Shown here one piece after another: positions 36,661-47,164 of a stretch of DNA of 64,000 bases. The translations under genes and the position numbers were made by a program. Origin of the DNA: Loxodes magnus. Taxonomy: Eukaryota; Ciliophora; Karyorelictea; Loxodida; Loxodidae. The stretch spans positions 372,001 to 436,000 of the forward strand of contig CAMPDV010000059.1 in assembly GCA_946699065.1 (NCBI GenBank). The letters are read 5' to 3'. Position 1 is the first letter of the stretch, and each line of letters begins with the position of its first letter. The notes below the pieces were generated by a model. That model was not told the origin of the DNA. It saw only the letters and a list, made by a program, of their open reading frames with translations, and made no database searches.

Positions 36661-38070
36661 TTTACTAATTATTTCTTTACTTTTTATAAAGAATCATAAA
36701 GTTATCTTATAAACTCGAATCTTCTTCAGGTTATTAATTCTCTACATATCTACAATTAGTCTACAGAACTTTAACTTTTAATATAAGCTTCTACATTTTA
36801 AATAAGCAGTATATCCTGTTTTAATATATCTCAGCTATATAGCAAAATCTGTAAAATTTGTGTTTTAAAGTAAAGTTGTATCTTTTATAAAGCTATATAC
36901 TTATAACGCTATCGTTATAAAAAAAAGCAATTTTAAAGAAATTTGATAAGGATTTTGAGTCTTTTAACTTTCTCAATTTATGTTTTTTATCCTGTACATT
37001 TTTAAACTTCTGAATTTATAGTTCTGAATTCATAATATCCTTAGAGTTTTTTGCTTTAAGTATATTTATAATTTTCTTAATCATCTAAAGAAATAAAATC
37101 CTTAAGCTTAATGATAATCATTAAACTGTTCTATTAAAGACTTATTTTTTTAATTTACTGATCTTCTTTACTTAGTCAGCTTAATATCTTAATATTTCTT
37201 TCGTACCATTATTAAGTCTAGTATATTATCTAATTCATAATGAGCTATGTAGCTATATAGCTACTAATATTCTATAAAACTATTAAAAATTTAATTCCCA
37301 TAAGTATCTCAAAAGTTTTACAGTAAATTCTAATATCTTCAATATAAATTAGTATATAAAGCATTCCTCATAATATTACTTAGAAATACATCAGATTTCT
37401 AGTAATTCATTCAATTGCAAACCTATATTTCAAACTAAGCTACTATACATTATAAGCTTTATAAAGGATATAGTTGGTATAGTAAAATATAGTGGGATAG
37501 ATATCAAGATATTTATAGTATAGTGGGGAAAGTTAATATCTAGAAATGAGGAGTTCTATGTTCTTAACTATAATTAATTAAGAAGTTAAAGATCTTAATA
37601 GCACTTCATTTAGACTATGTTTACTAAAATTAATTAATTCTGCTTACTTTTGCTTTCTATAATATAAGTTCTATACCATCTATTGTTACTACTATCTTAA
37701 ATATTATATTTAATATAACTAAATATAGAAGGGTATATAGTGACTAACCTAAGTATTAAAGCAGATAGTTAATCTAGTAATAATACTAAAAGCTGATTAT
37801 AAGTGATATTACAGTTGCTTGAACTTAGCTCTTATATGAGACATAGAATGATGATTTCTTCTTTTGCTATTAAAGATATAAGAAAATGCTAAAATTGATA
37901 AATAAGCATACATAAGCTTCGATAACGAGATGAAGGCTGAAGTATTAGATATTATAGATAAATTTCATAGCTTAGAACACAAATTACCAAGTATGGTCTA
38001 AAATACAAGTAGTAATCCTTTCCATTTTAAAAATACTAAAGAAGGAAAAATTAAAATTTAGGAAAAATTA
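36661..38070. other. AT-rich region with one weak ORF
   Basis: Nothing supportable except the weak plus-strand ORF at 37930-38142 listed separately. In-frame TGA are frequent across most of the stretch. Confidence 0.4.
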
Positions 38071-38142
38071 TTATTCATTTCTGTAGGCTCCAAATTCTTC
38101 GTCTAGTGGAAATTCGTCAGCAAAATCTTCGTCTTCTATTGA
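37930..38142 (+). CDS. Possible small ORF overlapping the coiled-coil gene's 3' end
   Basis: From ATG 37930 about 50 codons look coding (MKAEVLDIIDKFHSLEHKLP, then NPFHFKNTKEGKIKIQEK). The frame then enters DNA that codes for the acidic tail of the minus-strand gene and stops at TGA 38140-38142. It may be a real small gene, a lost exon, or chance. Confidence 0.25.
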
Positions 38143-39625
38143 TAGCTTTTTATTTTAAAGAATTTATGGATTTTGAAACGGTACGAAATTATCTATTTAA
38201 AGTTCTGTCTTTTCTTAGGAGGAGTTAGAAGAACTTTTTTTATAATTTAAGGAAAAGGGATAGTAAGAGGAGGAAAAAGTGTTTGTTTTAGTTAATGAAT
38301 CTTAAGGAGATTGAGATTAAGCGAAAGGTTAGTCATAAAGTGTTTTATAATTAACTTATGTCTTATTGTTTGCAGTCTGGGAAGCAATTCCAGGTATATA
38401 ATAACTCTAAAGGAGTTATGGGCCTGAGTTCGTTCTTTATAAGTTCCAATTTTGAGAATTTCAATCTCATCCAGTATTAACCACAATTTGCATTTATTAA
38501 TTGCCTTTCCAATCTTAACTTATTTATTTAACTCTTTTTTCTTTTTTATTGCTTTACTATCATTCAGCTAATTTTTTTTAATTAAGAGATTTCGCTTAAT
38601 TCATATTAGTCTATTTTTACTTTTTTAGAGTAATTCTAGAATTATTCCTATTTCTTTCCTCTTATTTATTATACATTTTGCTATTATTCGTTGTCTTCTA
38701 CTGACTCTTCTAATTTAAGTTTTATTAGTTTTAGTTTTGCTTTTTTTGCAGATAAATGTCAAGTTGATCTTTAAGTCTTTACTTGTTATAAATAGCTTTT
38801 TACTTCTTTAGCATCTACTTACTATCTTCCATATCCTTTTGTTACTTCTAGTTGAGCTACAAATTATTTTAAATTATCCTCAATTCTAGTTCTTGTATTT
38901 ATTTACATAAATTAGGAATTTACATCAACTGAGTTTATAGATCCTTAATTTAGTGTCTTAATTCTTCGTTTTAGATAACTTCTTCTTCATATAGCTATCC
39001 GTAATTTTTGTTTTCGACACAGTTTACTTTTTATTCCAGCTCTAGCTATTTAGCTAACGCTTGTCTATATTTCTATAAATAAAAGCATACTTGTTCATAC
39101 ATATTCTTATGCTGAGTCACTTTTTCTAACTACAAAGCCATATATTCATTTTTCTTTCTTAAATTATCGATTGGTTGATTATCATAATGTGCATTATCAG
39201 ATAAAAGTTGCTTTTCTAGTAGGTTTCTAGACTCTTAAATTTGATGCTATAACTTGATGTTACTCAATTATTATAAATCTGCTTACTTTTTTCAGAACTC
39301 ACTGCTGAGTGTTAACTAATGCTTCTCAGTCTTCATTTTAAGAATTTCCTATTTAAGTTTCTAAATTTCGACATCCTTAACTTAGCACAAATTAGACGTT
39401 TCATTCAATTTCCTGGCACATTTTCCCTATCCTTATTACATACTATTAACAAATAAAGCTTATTTTGCCTTGAAATTAGAAATGCTGGCTATACTATCAG
39501 CAATTTCTTCAGTTTACTGAAGAGTAATAAATTAAACTTACAAGAGTATCTAATTTTTTAGAGACAGAACTAAGACTTGTATTAAAGCTATTAGAGCTTT
39601 CCATTTTCATTTATTCAAATATCAT
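38071..39625 (-). CDS. Coiled-coil protein with acidic C-terminal tail; stop codon unclear
   Basis: This is a mostly alpha-helical protein of about 509 aa. Exon 1 (39625-39542, MIFEQMKMESSNSFNTSL) is joined over a 25-nt intron to a long exon rich in Gln, Lys and Glu heptads (KLKQEILKMKTEKHQL, ELRHQIKDLQTQLMQ). A Ser/Asn-rich region follows, then a clearly protein-like acidic tail (SIEDEDFADEFPLDEEFGAY). After AYRNE the frame meets TAA TAA (38073-38068) and no TGA for well over 300 nt, and the read-through sequence is not protein-like. I end the call at the first TAA; this is an exception in this window. ATG at 39610 or 39604 are alternative starts. A structural or cytoskeletal role is possible; no family is recognised. 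Confidence 0.6.
39517..39541 (-). other. 25-nt intron
   Basis: On the minus strand it runs GTAAGT to TCTTCAG. Removal joins SKKLDTL to QTEEIADSIA in phase. Confidence 0.72.
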
Positions 39626-39837
39626 TTATCTTTTTTACTTTCCCTATCATTTCTAATACCTCATAGCTTTATATCTACTATATTGCTTACTTACTTTTAC
39701 TAACTATTAGTTATATCTTCCTGCTGCTTTTTAGTTCTTACTATCACTATTGCTATATATAGAGTAGAGAGTTTAAAGGGTAATCAAATTTAAATTTTGG
39801 TGGATAGATTTTAGAGTGAGAGAAGGGTGAAAATGGT

Positions 39838-40077
39838 ATGGATATTACAGTTAGATACCAGTAGAAAAGGACTATGACCGTAATAATTAGATTGCTTAAT
39901 AGAGAAACTATTAAGTAAGTTGAAAGTAATAGCCACTCATTAAATTTACATACCAAAGCTATTTAGTTATAAAAGGAATGGAATTTAAATTAAAAAGGGT
40001 TTGTAGAATTATCATTTCTATTATTAAATAAGATGACAATATGTGAAGTTACTCCTATCTAGCTTTATATTTCTTGA
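39838..40077 (+). CDS. Small unrecognised protein or 3' exon
   Basis: A coding-like frame 1 ends at TGA 40075-40077 (MDITVRYQQKRTMTVIIRLL, then RETIKQVESNSHSLNLHTKA). ATG 39838 is the first Met, but codon use looks coding further upstream (LNFGGQILEWEKGENG from about 39790), so an upstream exon joined by an intron is likely. No family recognised. PEX11 starts 133 nt downstream on the same strand. Confidence 0.42.
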
Positions 40078-40210
40078 AACTATAAAAGCATCTAAATATT
40101 ATATAAAATGACTGGGCTTGAGTTATTTGTATAAATGAGAAGAGGATTTCTATTGAAGTGGCTTCTTAAGAAAGATGACTTAAAATATATTTAATTAAAT
40201 TATTCTAAAA

Positions 40211-40849
40211 ATGGATCTGGAAAAGTTCACAAAGCTAAATGCAAAGTCAGAAGGAAGAGATAAAATTATAAAGCTTGCATTATACCTGACAAAATTCTTA
40301 AAGTATCATGCCTAACATAATCCAGAACTATTCAAATCATTAACCACTAGCTATGAGTTTTTAAATCTTACTAGATCAGGTTTCAGATTTGGAAAATGGT
40401 TGTTTAGACTTCAGGAAGCGTATGCTACACTGATAGAATAAAGTGAATAAGCCCCTTGCGAAGTTTCTAGAGTATTTTAAGGGCTTAATAAAATGTTTTA
40501 CTCTATTTATTTCTTCTTTGACAATATTCACTTGCTAACGACCTCTAAACTATTAAGCTACGATGAGAAAAAAATGAAATATTATGCAATGGTTCCTTGG
40601 CTTTTAGCATTGACATTTGGAGCTTTGAACTCTCTTGTTAGAATATACCATTTGCGTCAAAAAAAAGCCGCTACATAATAAGACTATGCAGATGAGGGTT
40701 TAGAATTAGCTAGATACTTAGCTGATATGCCAACAGCTTTAAATGAGTCAGGCTTTTCTGAAAAATTATTCAAAACTCAAATCAACGAAGGAGTTTCAAG
40801 CTTAGGAGGTATGCTTTCTGCAATGATAGCGATATATTCTCTATCTTGA
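40211..40849 (+). CDS. PEX11: Peroxisomal membrane protein PEX11
   Basis: The product is 212 aa, close to the usual length of PEX11, the membrane-remodelling protein that drives peroxisome elongation and division. The start (MDLEKFTKLNAKSEGRDKII) matches the family's conserved opening in which a short helix precedes GRDK. Then come QYLTKFLKY-like KLALYLTKFLKYHAQHN, the SGFRFGKWLFRLQEAYATL stretch typical of PEX11 (RFGK-type motif), a central hydrophobic span and a C-terminal span (SSLGGMLSAMIAIYSL) ending in TGA 40847-40849. A second TGA follows two codons later. The gene is intronless and shows that the organism keeps peroxisomes. Confidence 0.9.
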
Positions 40850-41251
40850 GTTTGAAACTTCTTTAGAATATACTAATTAAAAATTATTTCCTATTAATTT
40901 TATCTATATCCTCACTATCAATCTAACCTCATTCTACTTCACTGTTAATCCTTTATTTCCTTCAAGCAGAAAAGTAAAACTAGTTATTAATTCTTTAATC
41001 TTTCTTCCCTTATTTCTAAAGAAAATAATTAAAACCTAGGAAGGATCTTATTTTATTCTACATGAGTATGATGATTAATAAAGCAGATTACCATGCTATA
41101 ATGAATAATGCTGGTGAATGATATGACTTTAATAATTCTAGTTAGTGGGGAAAATGTTGATTCTTTAATAAAAAAGGAAGATTTAAATTCCTTTAGTATT
41201 ATTGAGGATATATATAAAAAGAATATTGCATTGTCTAATAAAATTGAGTTC
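40850..41251. other. Intergenic region between convergent genes
   Basis: It holds the 3' flanks of PEX11 and of the pseudokinase gene. A plus-strand frame starting at 41108 is discussed under rejected items. Confidence 0.45.
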
Positions 41252-44109
41252 TCATTTCTATCCTTCAAAATAAATCCTTCCTTCTCCTGGTGTGTAAGTG
41301 TATTTCTAGGGTATCGGTTTTAAGTCTAGATTTCCTTTTGCATCCAAAAGTAATTCTGCCATCTTTCTATCTATCGCGTCTTCACATTAATTCAACCTTG
41401 TCTTTAATTTCTCTTCTACAAACTTACTCGAGCTCACCCACCTTTTTAAGGACTCAGCCATTAAGTTATGACCATATTCGCCAAATTTCTGGTTATTTTA
41501 TTTCATTTTAATATATTAAGTATTGAAGTTAATGGACTGCTATATATGATCGTATTCATTTTGAGGTATTAAATTCTAATCAAATAAGATCTTCTAGATA
41601 GAAAAGTTAGTAGTAAGGCTTTATCCTAAAGCTTTACCTCCTATCTTCTCAATGTTATTACTCTAAACTCCTATTTCTAATACATTATGATTCTTTTTTA
41701 TCAGCTCTGCTATCTTTATAGCTCCTTCATCTTACATTTAATTTCCTGCTAAATATACGAATTTAATGTTCTGAAAGTCAAGTAGAATATTGCATATTTC
41801 CACACATCCTTCTATCCCTATTTTACAATTACTAAGATTGAGGAGTTCAAGTTGAGTATTAGCACTTAAAGGACGAAGTAATTTAAGCATTGACTCAGTT
41901 CCAATATCATTACCACTGATGTCAAAACTAAGTAGCTTAGTATGTTCCTATAAAGCAGCTACAAAATAGTTTATAGATGTTTCATAATATTCCTACACTG
42001 TCTATAAGTTCTAGGCTGATTTCAAATCTTAATGCCTAAAGGCTAGATAATTACTGAAATATTAAGACTTACTTTGCGAAGCACAGCGTTCTTAAGCTTG
42101 TATTATAAGGTAGAATATGAAACAGAGCGATGAAATCTTCAGCAAATAGACTTTTATTTTCCAAATTAAGTTCTTCAATAGTATCATTTTTTAAACCGGC
42201 AATAGGAAGAGCTCCACCATAAATACAAACATATTCAATGTTAGATTCATAAATGTACTTGTATAAATACTCTAACGCAAAGTCATTTAGATTATACTCT
42301 CTGAAATCCACTGTTGCACTTATCTACTCGTTTTCTTAATTCTTTTCGTAAAAATCTAACGCTTAAAAGAGAAGTTTTGGAGTTTCTGAGAGGCTTTGCT
42401 GTAGTAGTGTTAAGTCTTATTTGAGCTCAATAGCATTTTAGTGTCTTATTTTTTTATCTTCAGCTAAAACTTTTATTAGAAGCGTGCTCATTTAATTACT
42501 CAATACTAGTCCTTCAAATGCACTTGGTATCTCATATGGCTCTAAGGGTAAAGGAGAGACTTTGTGAGAAATATGATCTGCTGTATCTTTCGAGAAGGTT
42601 TAGGGAACTTCTCCCGTTATACATCTATAAATAATACAACCTAAAGAATAGATATCCGATTAGGCGTTTACTGTTTAGTGGAAAACTTAGTCATTAGATT
42701 GGTTTTAGCATGCTTATAAATGCTCTGGACTCATATATCTAAATATAAAAACATACTCAACTTGTCTATATGATATTTCAAGCTTATCTTATGGCTATTG
42801 GTTGAAATAATCATTTTCATACCCAAGTAAATCTTTTGGATTCCATACACACATTTCCAGATCTAGCAACTCAGGCTCGAGAAAACTTCCGTTTTTTAAA
42901 TGTATTGATTGAGGATTAAAGTTAAGGTGCAGTACATTCCTAGAGTGTAAATTATCCAGTAAGTTTAGTATCTTTAGAGCCATTTAGATAGTTTGCTCTT
43001 CAGAAAGTAGAGGTTGAAATGACCTATTTTGATTTTCAGGTTTATTTCTAAAATGCTACTAAAAGAACTATTCTAGTGTAATGTAGGTCTATTTTACTGG
43101 TTAATACAGCTTATATAGTACTCCTCCAGGAATTTATCCAAAGTCAATTTCTTAATTCTGATTTAAGTTATCTATATTAATATTTACTCTTCAGCATAAC
43201 TTCACGGTAAAAGTTTGCAATAAAACTTAAATCAGGAGCAAACGCTTGAGTGTAAATTATTTCGTAAGAAATCACTTTTTCTTGATTTTCTGGCTGCAGG
43301 ATTTACTTGACATTTATTTTAGCTCTTTTATACTTATTTTTGTACTCAGAATCTGATTTTTCCAGGAGTTCAGGTTCACTGATTATTTCATACTTTCCTA
43401 AAAAAATGCTACCTTTTTATAGGTTTTAAATAACCGCAAAAGGATTATCTGAAAATTGAGTAGACAGTTTGTGTAAAAATTGACTGGCTTCTTGAAGTAT
43501 TTTGGATACTTAAAGACCTTCAGAACCAAGCAAATTTTGAAACTATGTTAGATTAAGTGGCTAGTTCATGTTTAAATTTTACTGTATAAGATAATGATCA
43601 CTTACTTTAAGCTCCTCTAAGATTTCTTCATCATAAAATGGAAAAGTTATTTCTCCAACCACTTCAACAGCTTACAAGATTCTGGTTATATAATCAAAAA
43701 AGTCTTCAATGGTCGCTTTATCTGATTCTCTAATATTAAAAAGTTGATATAGACAAGTAAGTCTTTGTTCTATTGGTCCTTAAGATGCCACTACGAGTAC
43801 AGCCAAATATTCTTAGACTTCTATTTCAATAGCTTAATCATCAAAATCCTAAATAAGTGAATTAATACAGAATAGTCTAGCTAAATTTTCTGGTTCTTTA
43901 TTATTCTGTTTTGAAACTCTGTCGGTGACAAGTAAAAAGGACATCCAACAGATTTTCATCTTTAGATGAACTCCTGGACATTTTCGACTTTAAGGTTTAC
44001 TAATTTCTGAATAAGGAAGAAAAGTAATAAAACAAGAGTAATGTGATGATAAACTTACTAGTCTAGAGTTAGAGTGCTTTTTATACTATTAGTCTAAGTT
44101 ATTTCCCAT
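41252..44109 (-). CDS. Membrane-anchored pseudokinase with C-terminal leucine-rich repeats
   Basis: Five exons join to 917 codons. The start at 44109 gives MGNNLDQQYKKHSN, a myristoylation-type N-terminus. Residues about 190-510 form a protein-kinase fold: SIFLGKYEIISEPELL opens it, NLLDNLHSRNVLHLNFNPQS is the catalytic loop, ELLDLEMCVW stands at the DFG position, YMSPEHLQ at APE, and SDIYSLGCIIYRCITGEVP is subdomain IX. The loop reads HLN instead of HRD and DFG is DLE, so the catalytic and metal-binding Asp are not in their normal context; this is probably a pseudokinase. The C-terminal part has RNase-inhibitor-type LRRs (LLSFDISGNDIGTESMLKLL, LELLNLSNCKIGIEGC). A helical tail ends at TGA 41252-41254. 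All four intron lengths fit phase exactly. The substrate or partner is unknown. Confidence 0.78.
42054..42072 (-). other. 19-nt intron
   Basis: On the minus strand GTAAGT to TTTCAG, inside the LRR part. Phase is kept (2 nt before, 1 nt after). Confidence 0.78.
43172..43187 (-). other. 16-nt intron
   Basis: On the minus strand GTAAAT to ATATAG, inside the kinase-like domain. Phase is kept after removal. Confidence 0.78.
43849..43868 (-). other. 20-nt intron
   Basis: On the minus strand GTATTA to ATTTAG. Removal joins KIQLDYS to DFDDQAIEIEVQEYL. Confidence 0.75.
44007..44058 (-). other. 52-nt intron after the first coding exon
   Basis: On the minus strand GTAAGT to TATTCAG with a pyrimidine-rich 3' half. 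It joins the 17-codon first exon (MGNN start) to KLVNLKVENVQEF. Confidence 0.7.
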
Positions 44110-44955
44110 CTATTTATATTTACTAGTTTATAATTTAAATTACTATCTTCCTTTGTTCTATTTTAAAGATATAACTGCTTGCTTATTCCTCTATTTCTAC
44201 TTTTCCTTTACCTTACTAGTATTACCACTTTTTCTCTTAGTACCATCAAAATAGGGATTATTAGTTAAAAACTATCGGAAATTTATATTTGGTCAGCTTT
44301 TGTTTGTAAGAACTTTAGAACAGAAGCTAGAAAGAATTGTTTGATTGAAGTACATGATGAATCTAACCTAGTTTAATGATAAGAGTAATTTGAAAATGAT
44401 TATTAGAGATCAGAGATAAAATAGTTATTCATTTATTACTTTAAAGATATCAATCTATGAATATGCTAAGATCGATATATAGACTTATTATAATTACTTG
44501 ACTAGTTGCTTTGACTCTTTTTAAAGAAGAAAATAAATTAAGTTACTAGAGCTTATTAATATTGAACTACCTTTAAAGGAACAAATTCTATACCATAATA
44601 CTTAGATTAATTAGTCTCTATAAAGTTATATTTATCATTTCTTTCCTTTTTTATATCATTGCATCATTCCAATTCAGTTCTGGAGAATGTTGTTCTTTCT
44701 TTGAATAAGTCATTTAATAAAATCCTATGACTAATCTTCTTTGGCATAATCTTAATCTACTTAGCCACTTTAAACTAGTGTTAGCAGAAAAGTTAACCCT
44801 CACTAATAAAAGTATAGAATAAGAATGTAAATTTGATTATAAATAAGGAATGAAGTACAAGAGGAGACTAAAAGTAAGAATAATGATTAGCTTTTGGATT
44901 TAAATCTTAGATATAATTTTAGTTGTTACTGTCTAAATTGTTCTCATTCTAATTT
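44110..44955. other. Region between pseudokinase and SPPL genes
   Basis: A plus-strand frame from an ATG at 44354-44357 is weakly coding-like in parts (for example NEVQEETKSKNNDQLLDLNL near 44850), but it runs into the SPPL gene on the other strand without a clear end. No gene is called. The promoter of the pseudokinase gene should lie next to 44109. Confidence 0.35.
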
Positions 44956-46554
44956 TCAAAACTGCTTGTCAAAGTTTTTATCTTGTGGCTTAAAATGCTT
45001 CTACTCTTCTTCCTCCTCCTAGTTTTCCAGGAGCTCCTAGTTATGGATCACATTCACACTTGAGATCATTTATAAACTTGGATTTTGAGCTTGAGATTCT
45101 TTATTATTCCAGAAGCGATCGAACTCGTTGCACCTTTTGGCTAGAAAAGATAAGCTCCCGAGCATAAGAGGACTAATGTATAATAAAACAGGTTGAGCCA
45201 CAGCGAAAATAACAAGAACAAATCCACAAATAGTTAGAGAGATAACATAGAAGATCAAAGCTGTAATGAAATACTTATTTTGAGAGTATAAATTACTTCT
45301 TGACCTCTCGTCAAATCTGTGACAAAAAGCAAGCAAAAATCCTGGAATTACGATATCACCAAGTCCAAGCATTCCACAAGAATTAGGAATAGGAGTAGGA
45401 TTGAAGTGAGGACAACAGAGTTTAATTGGCAAGTCTATTCCAGTGGCTACGTAAACCATTACATTTTCAGAAAATATCTTTTCAGAAAAAAATACCCAAA
45501 ATATGTCATAGAAAAACAAAGTACCTAAAAGAATGGCAGCTACTTTAAAGCTAGGTAATCTAACAGTTCTAATAAAGATGATGGAAATGGCAATCCCCAA
45601 AAAGTTGTTAAGTATGTAATATCTAGTGAAGAACCAAGCAGTAACAATTATAAATGAAAAGATAGATGCTATAGCTACATAATTTTTAGTTTTAATGCAT
45701 AAAAATTGAGCTTCTTTGAATATTCAGATGTCAAGTTGCATACTATTTTGATTCTGAGCCTCTAATTCATCTTTATACATTTTGTCTATAAGCAACTTTA
45801 TAACTAGAGTAATACTTGATATGCTAATAAAAACAATTCCTATAGTCATTATAATCTTAGCTATCGTCATAAACATATATATTAAGATCAGCATACATGA
45901 AGCAGCTACGAAAAAGAATATTGCGTGAAATGGCTAAATGTCCGTAGATTCTTCTTCAAAAGCTTATCTTGCTTCCTCGTCCGTCATTACATTCCAAGCT
46001 CCAAAAATGATAGTAAATACTGCAAGTGAAAAAAGAACGATAATAGACATGTCAAAAGATTTGCCTTAATATTTACAAATTTTTAGAAAGCCAAATTTAA
46101 CTTCAGGTGCAATATATATGGAAACTTAACTCCAAGCATTTTACTCATTGGTATTGCAATCACATGTAACATTAAAGTTAATCTATTCTCCTATATTTAA
46201 CTACCCATTTGAAGGTAGAGTCATAGTAGCAACTAAAAAGCCATTATCAGTTAAGATTTTAGTATCACTTCAACTTACTACTTAATCATTCTCACTTCCA
46301 GTGTTTTTATTGACTATAGTATAAATACGAGTAACTTCATTTTATAATATAAAGGCAAGTGGCTATTAATGGCACATAGATCCACTTGGCATAATCGCAT
46401 CCCATCCAGGTATAGGCTGGCCATTCTTGAAAACTTCAATTTGGCTACTAGACGTGTTGACGGGGTCTTAATAAGTGTAGATGATAATTTCAGAAAGAGC
46501 AGATTAAAAAAGGATCATCATAAGAGAGTAAACATTAAAACTGATATGCTTCAT
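44956..46554 (-). CDS. SPPL-type intramembrane aspartic protease
   Basis: This 532-aa, intronless protein is a signal-peptide-peptidase-like protease that cuts single-pass membrane proteins within the bilayer. It starts at ATG 46554 with a signal peptide (MKHISFNVYSLMMILFQSAL). The next 150 residues form a lumenal domain that is likely PA-like, which favours SPPL2 over SPP. Membrane spans follow. WFFTRYYILNNFLGIAISI leads to the first active-site motif YD in GTLFFYDIFWVFF, the second motif GLGD in GMLGLGDIVIPGFLL gives the other catalytic Asp, and a PxL-like end (AQPVLLYISPLML) corresponds to the family's PAL region. A charged tail with five Glu in a row ends at TGA 44956-44958. In-frame TAA 45070-45072 is Gln. 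Confidence 0.88.
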
Positions 46555-47164
46555 TATATTCTTCTAGTTATATTAATCCTTTTTATTATTTCTGGTATTT
46601 TTATATAATATTAAATATACCTTTCAACTACTCTAGTCCCCTTTTACTTATTTCAGGGATTTAAAATAAACCTCCCTTTTCAGCTTGCTCTTTTTACACT
46701 TTGTCTAATGATACTAATATAGAGTGTAGTAATCGAATGACTAGTACTTGATTTAGAGGATTGAGAGATAGAATGAAATAAAATTTCTAGCTAAATAGTT
46801 AAAAGAAAGTGCTTAACTTATAAAATAGAACTAATAAATCATAATAATAAATATGAGGAAAATAAATAACAATCCATAAAAATGATGGATAAAGAAGATC
46901 TTCTAATTAAATCTGATAAGAATGATACATTTTTAATGATTAAATATCCGTTATTTAGCTATTTAAAATCTAAATTATTATATAAAAAATGCACAAAATA
47001 CAGTTAATAGGCAAGGGTTAGAGTTAGTAAAATAATGAAATGCAAATTTATTTTCATCTTATTTGGTTTAAATTAATCTTCAGATTATTTTCCATTCAAA
47101 TAATAGGTAATTTAATTTAAAAGAGTTTTAACATTTAGTTTATATAATTAAATAATATTTAATC
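46555..47164. other. AT-rich intergenic region
   Basis: A weak plus-strand start at 46882 (MMDKEDLLIKSDKNDTF) has coding-like codons for about 45 residues but no clear end before it runs into the antisense of the next gene. Nothing else is seen. Confidence 0.35.

Noticed and set aside
41108..41471. Plus-strand ORF (MLVNDMTLIILVSGENV) with a perfect-looking 16-nt intron (41294-41309), 115 aa, ending at TGA 41469-41471
   Set aside because: Its second half is antisense to the C-terminus of the pseudokinase gene, whose minus-strand frame is more protein-like and reaches its own TGA at 41252-41254. The intron-like string appears to be coincidental.
44988..45070. Plus-strand Pro-rich end (PPPSFPGAPSYG) that looked like a C-terminus
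   Set aside because: It is antisense to the charged tail of the SPPL protein, which must extend to TGA 44956-44958 because no earlier stop exists.
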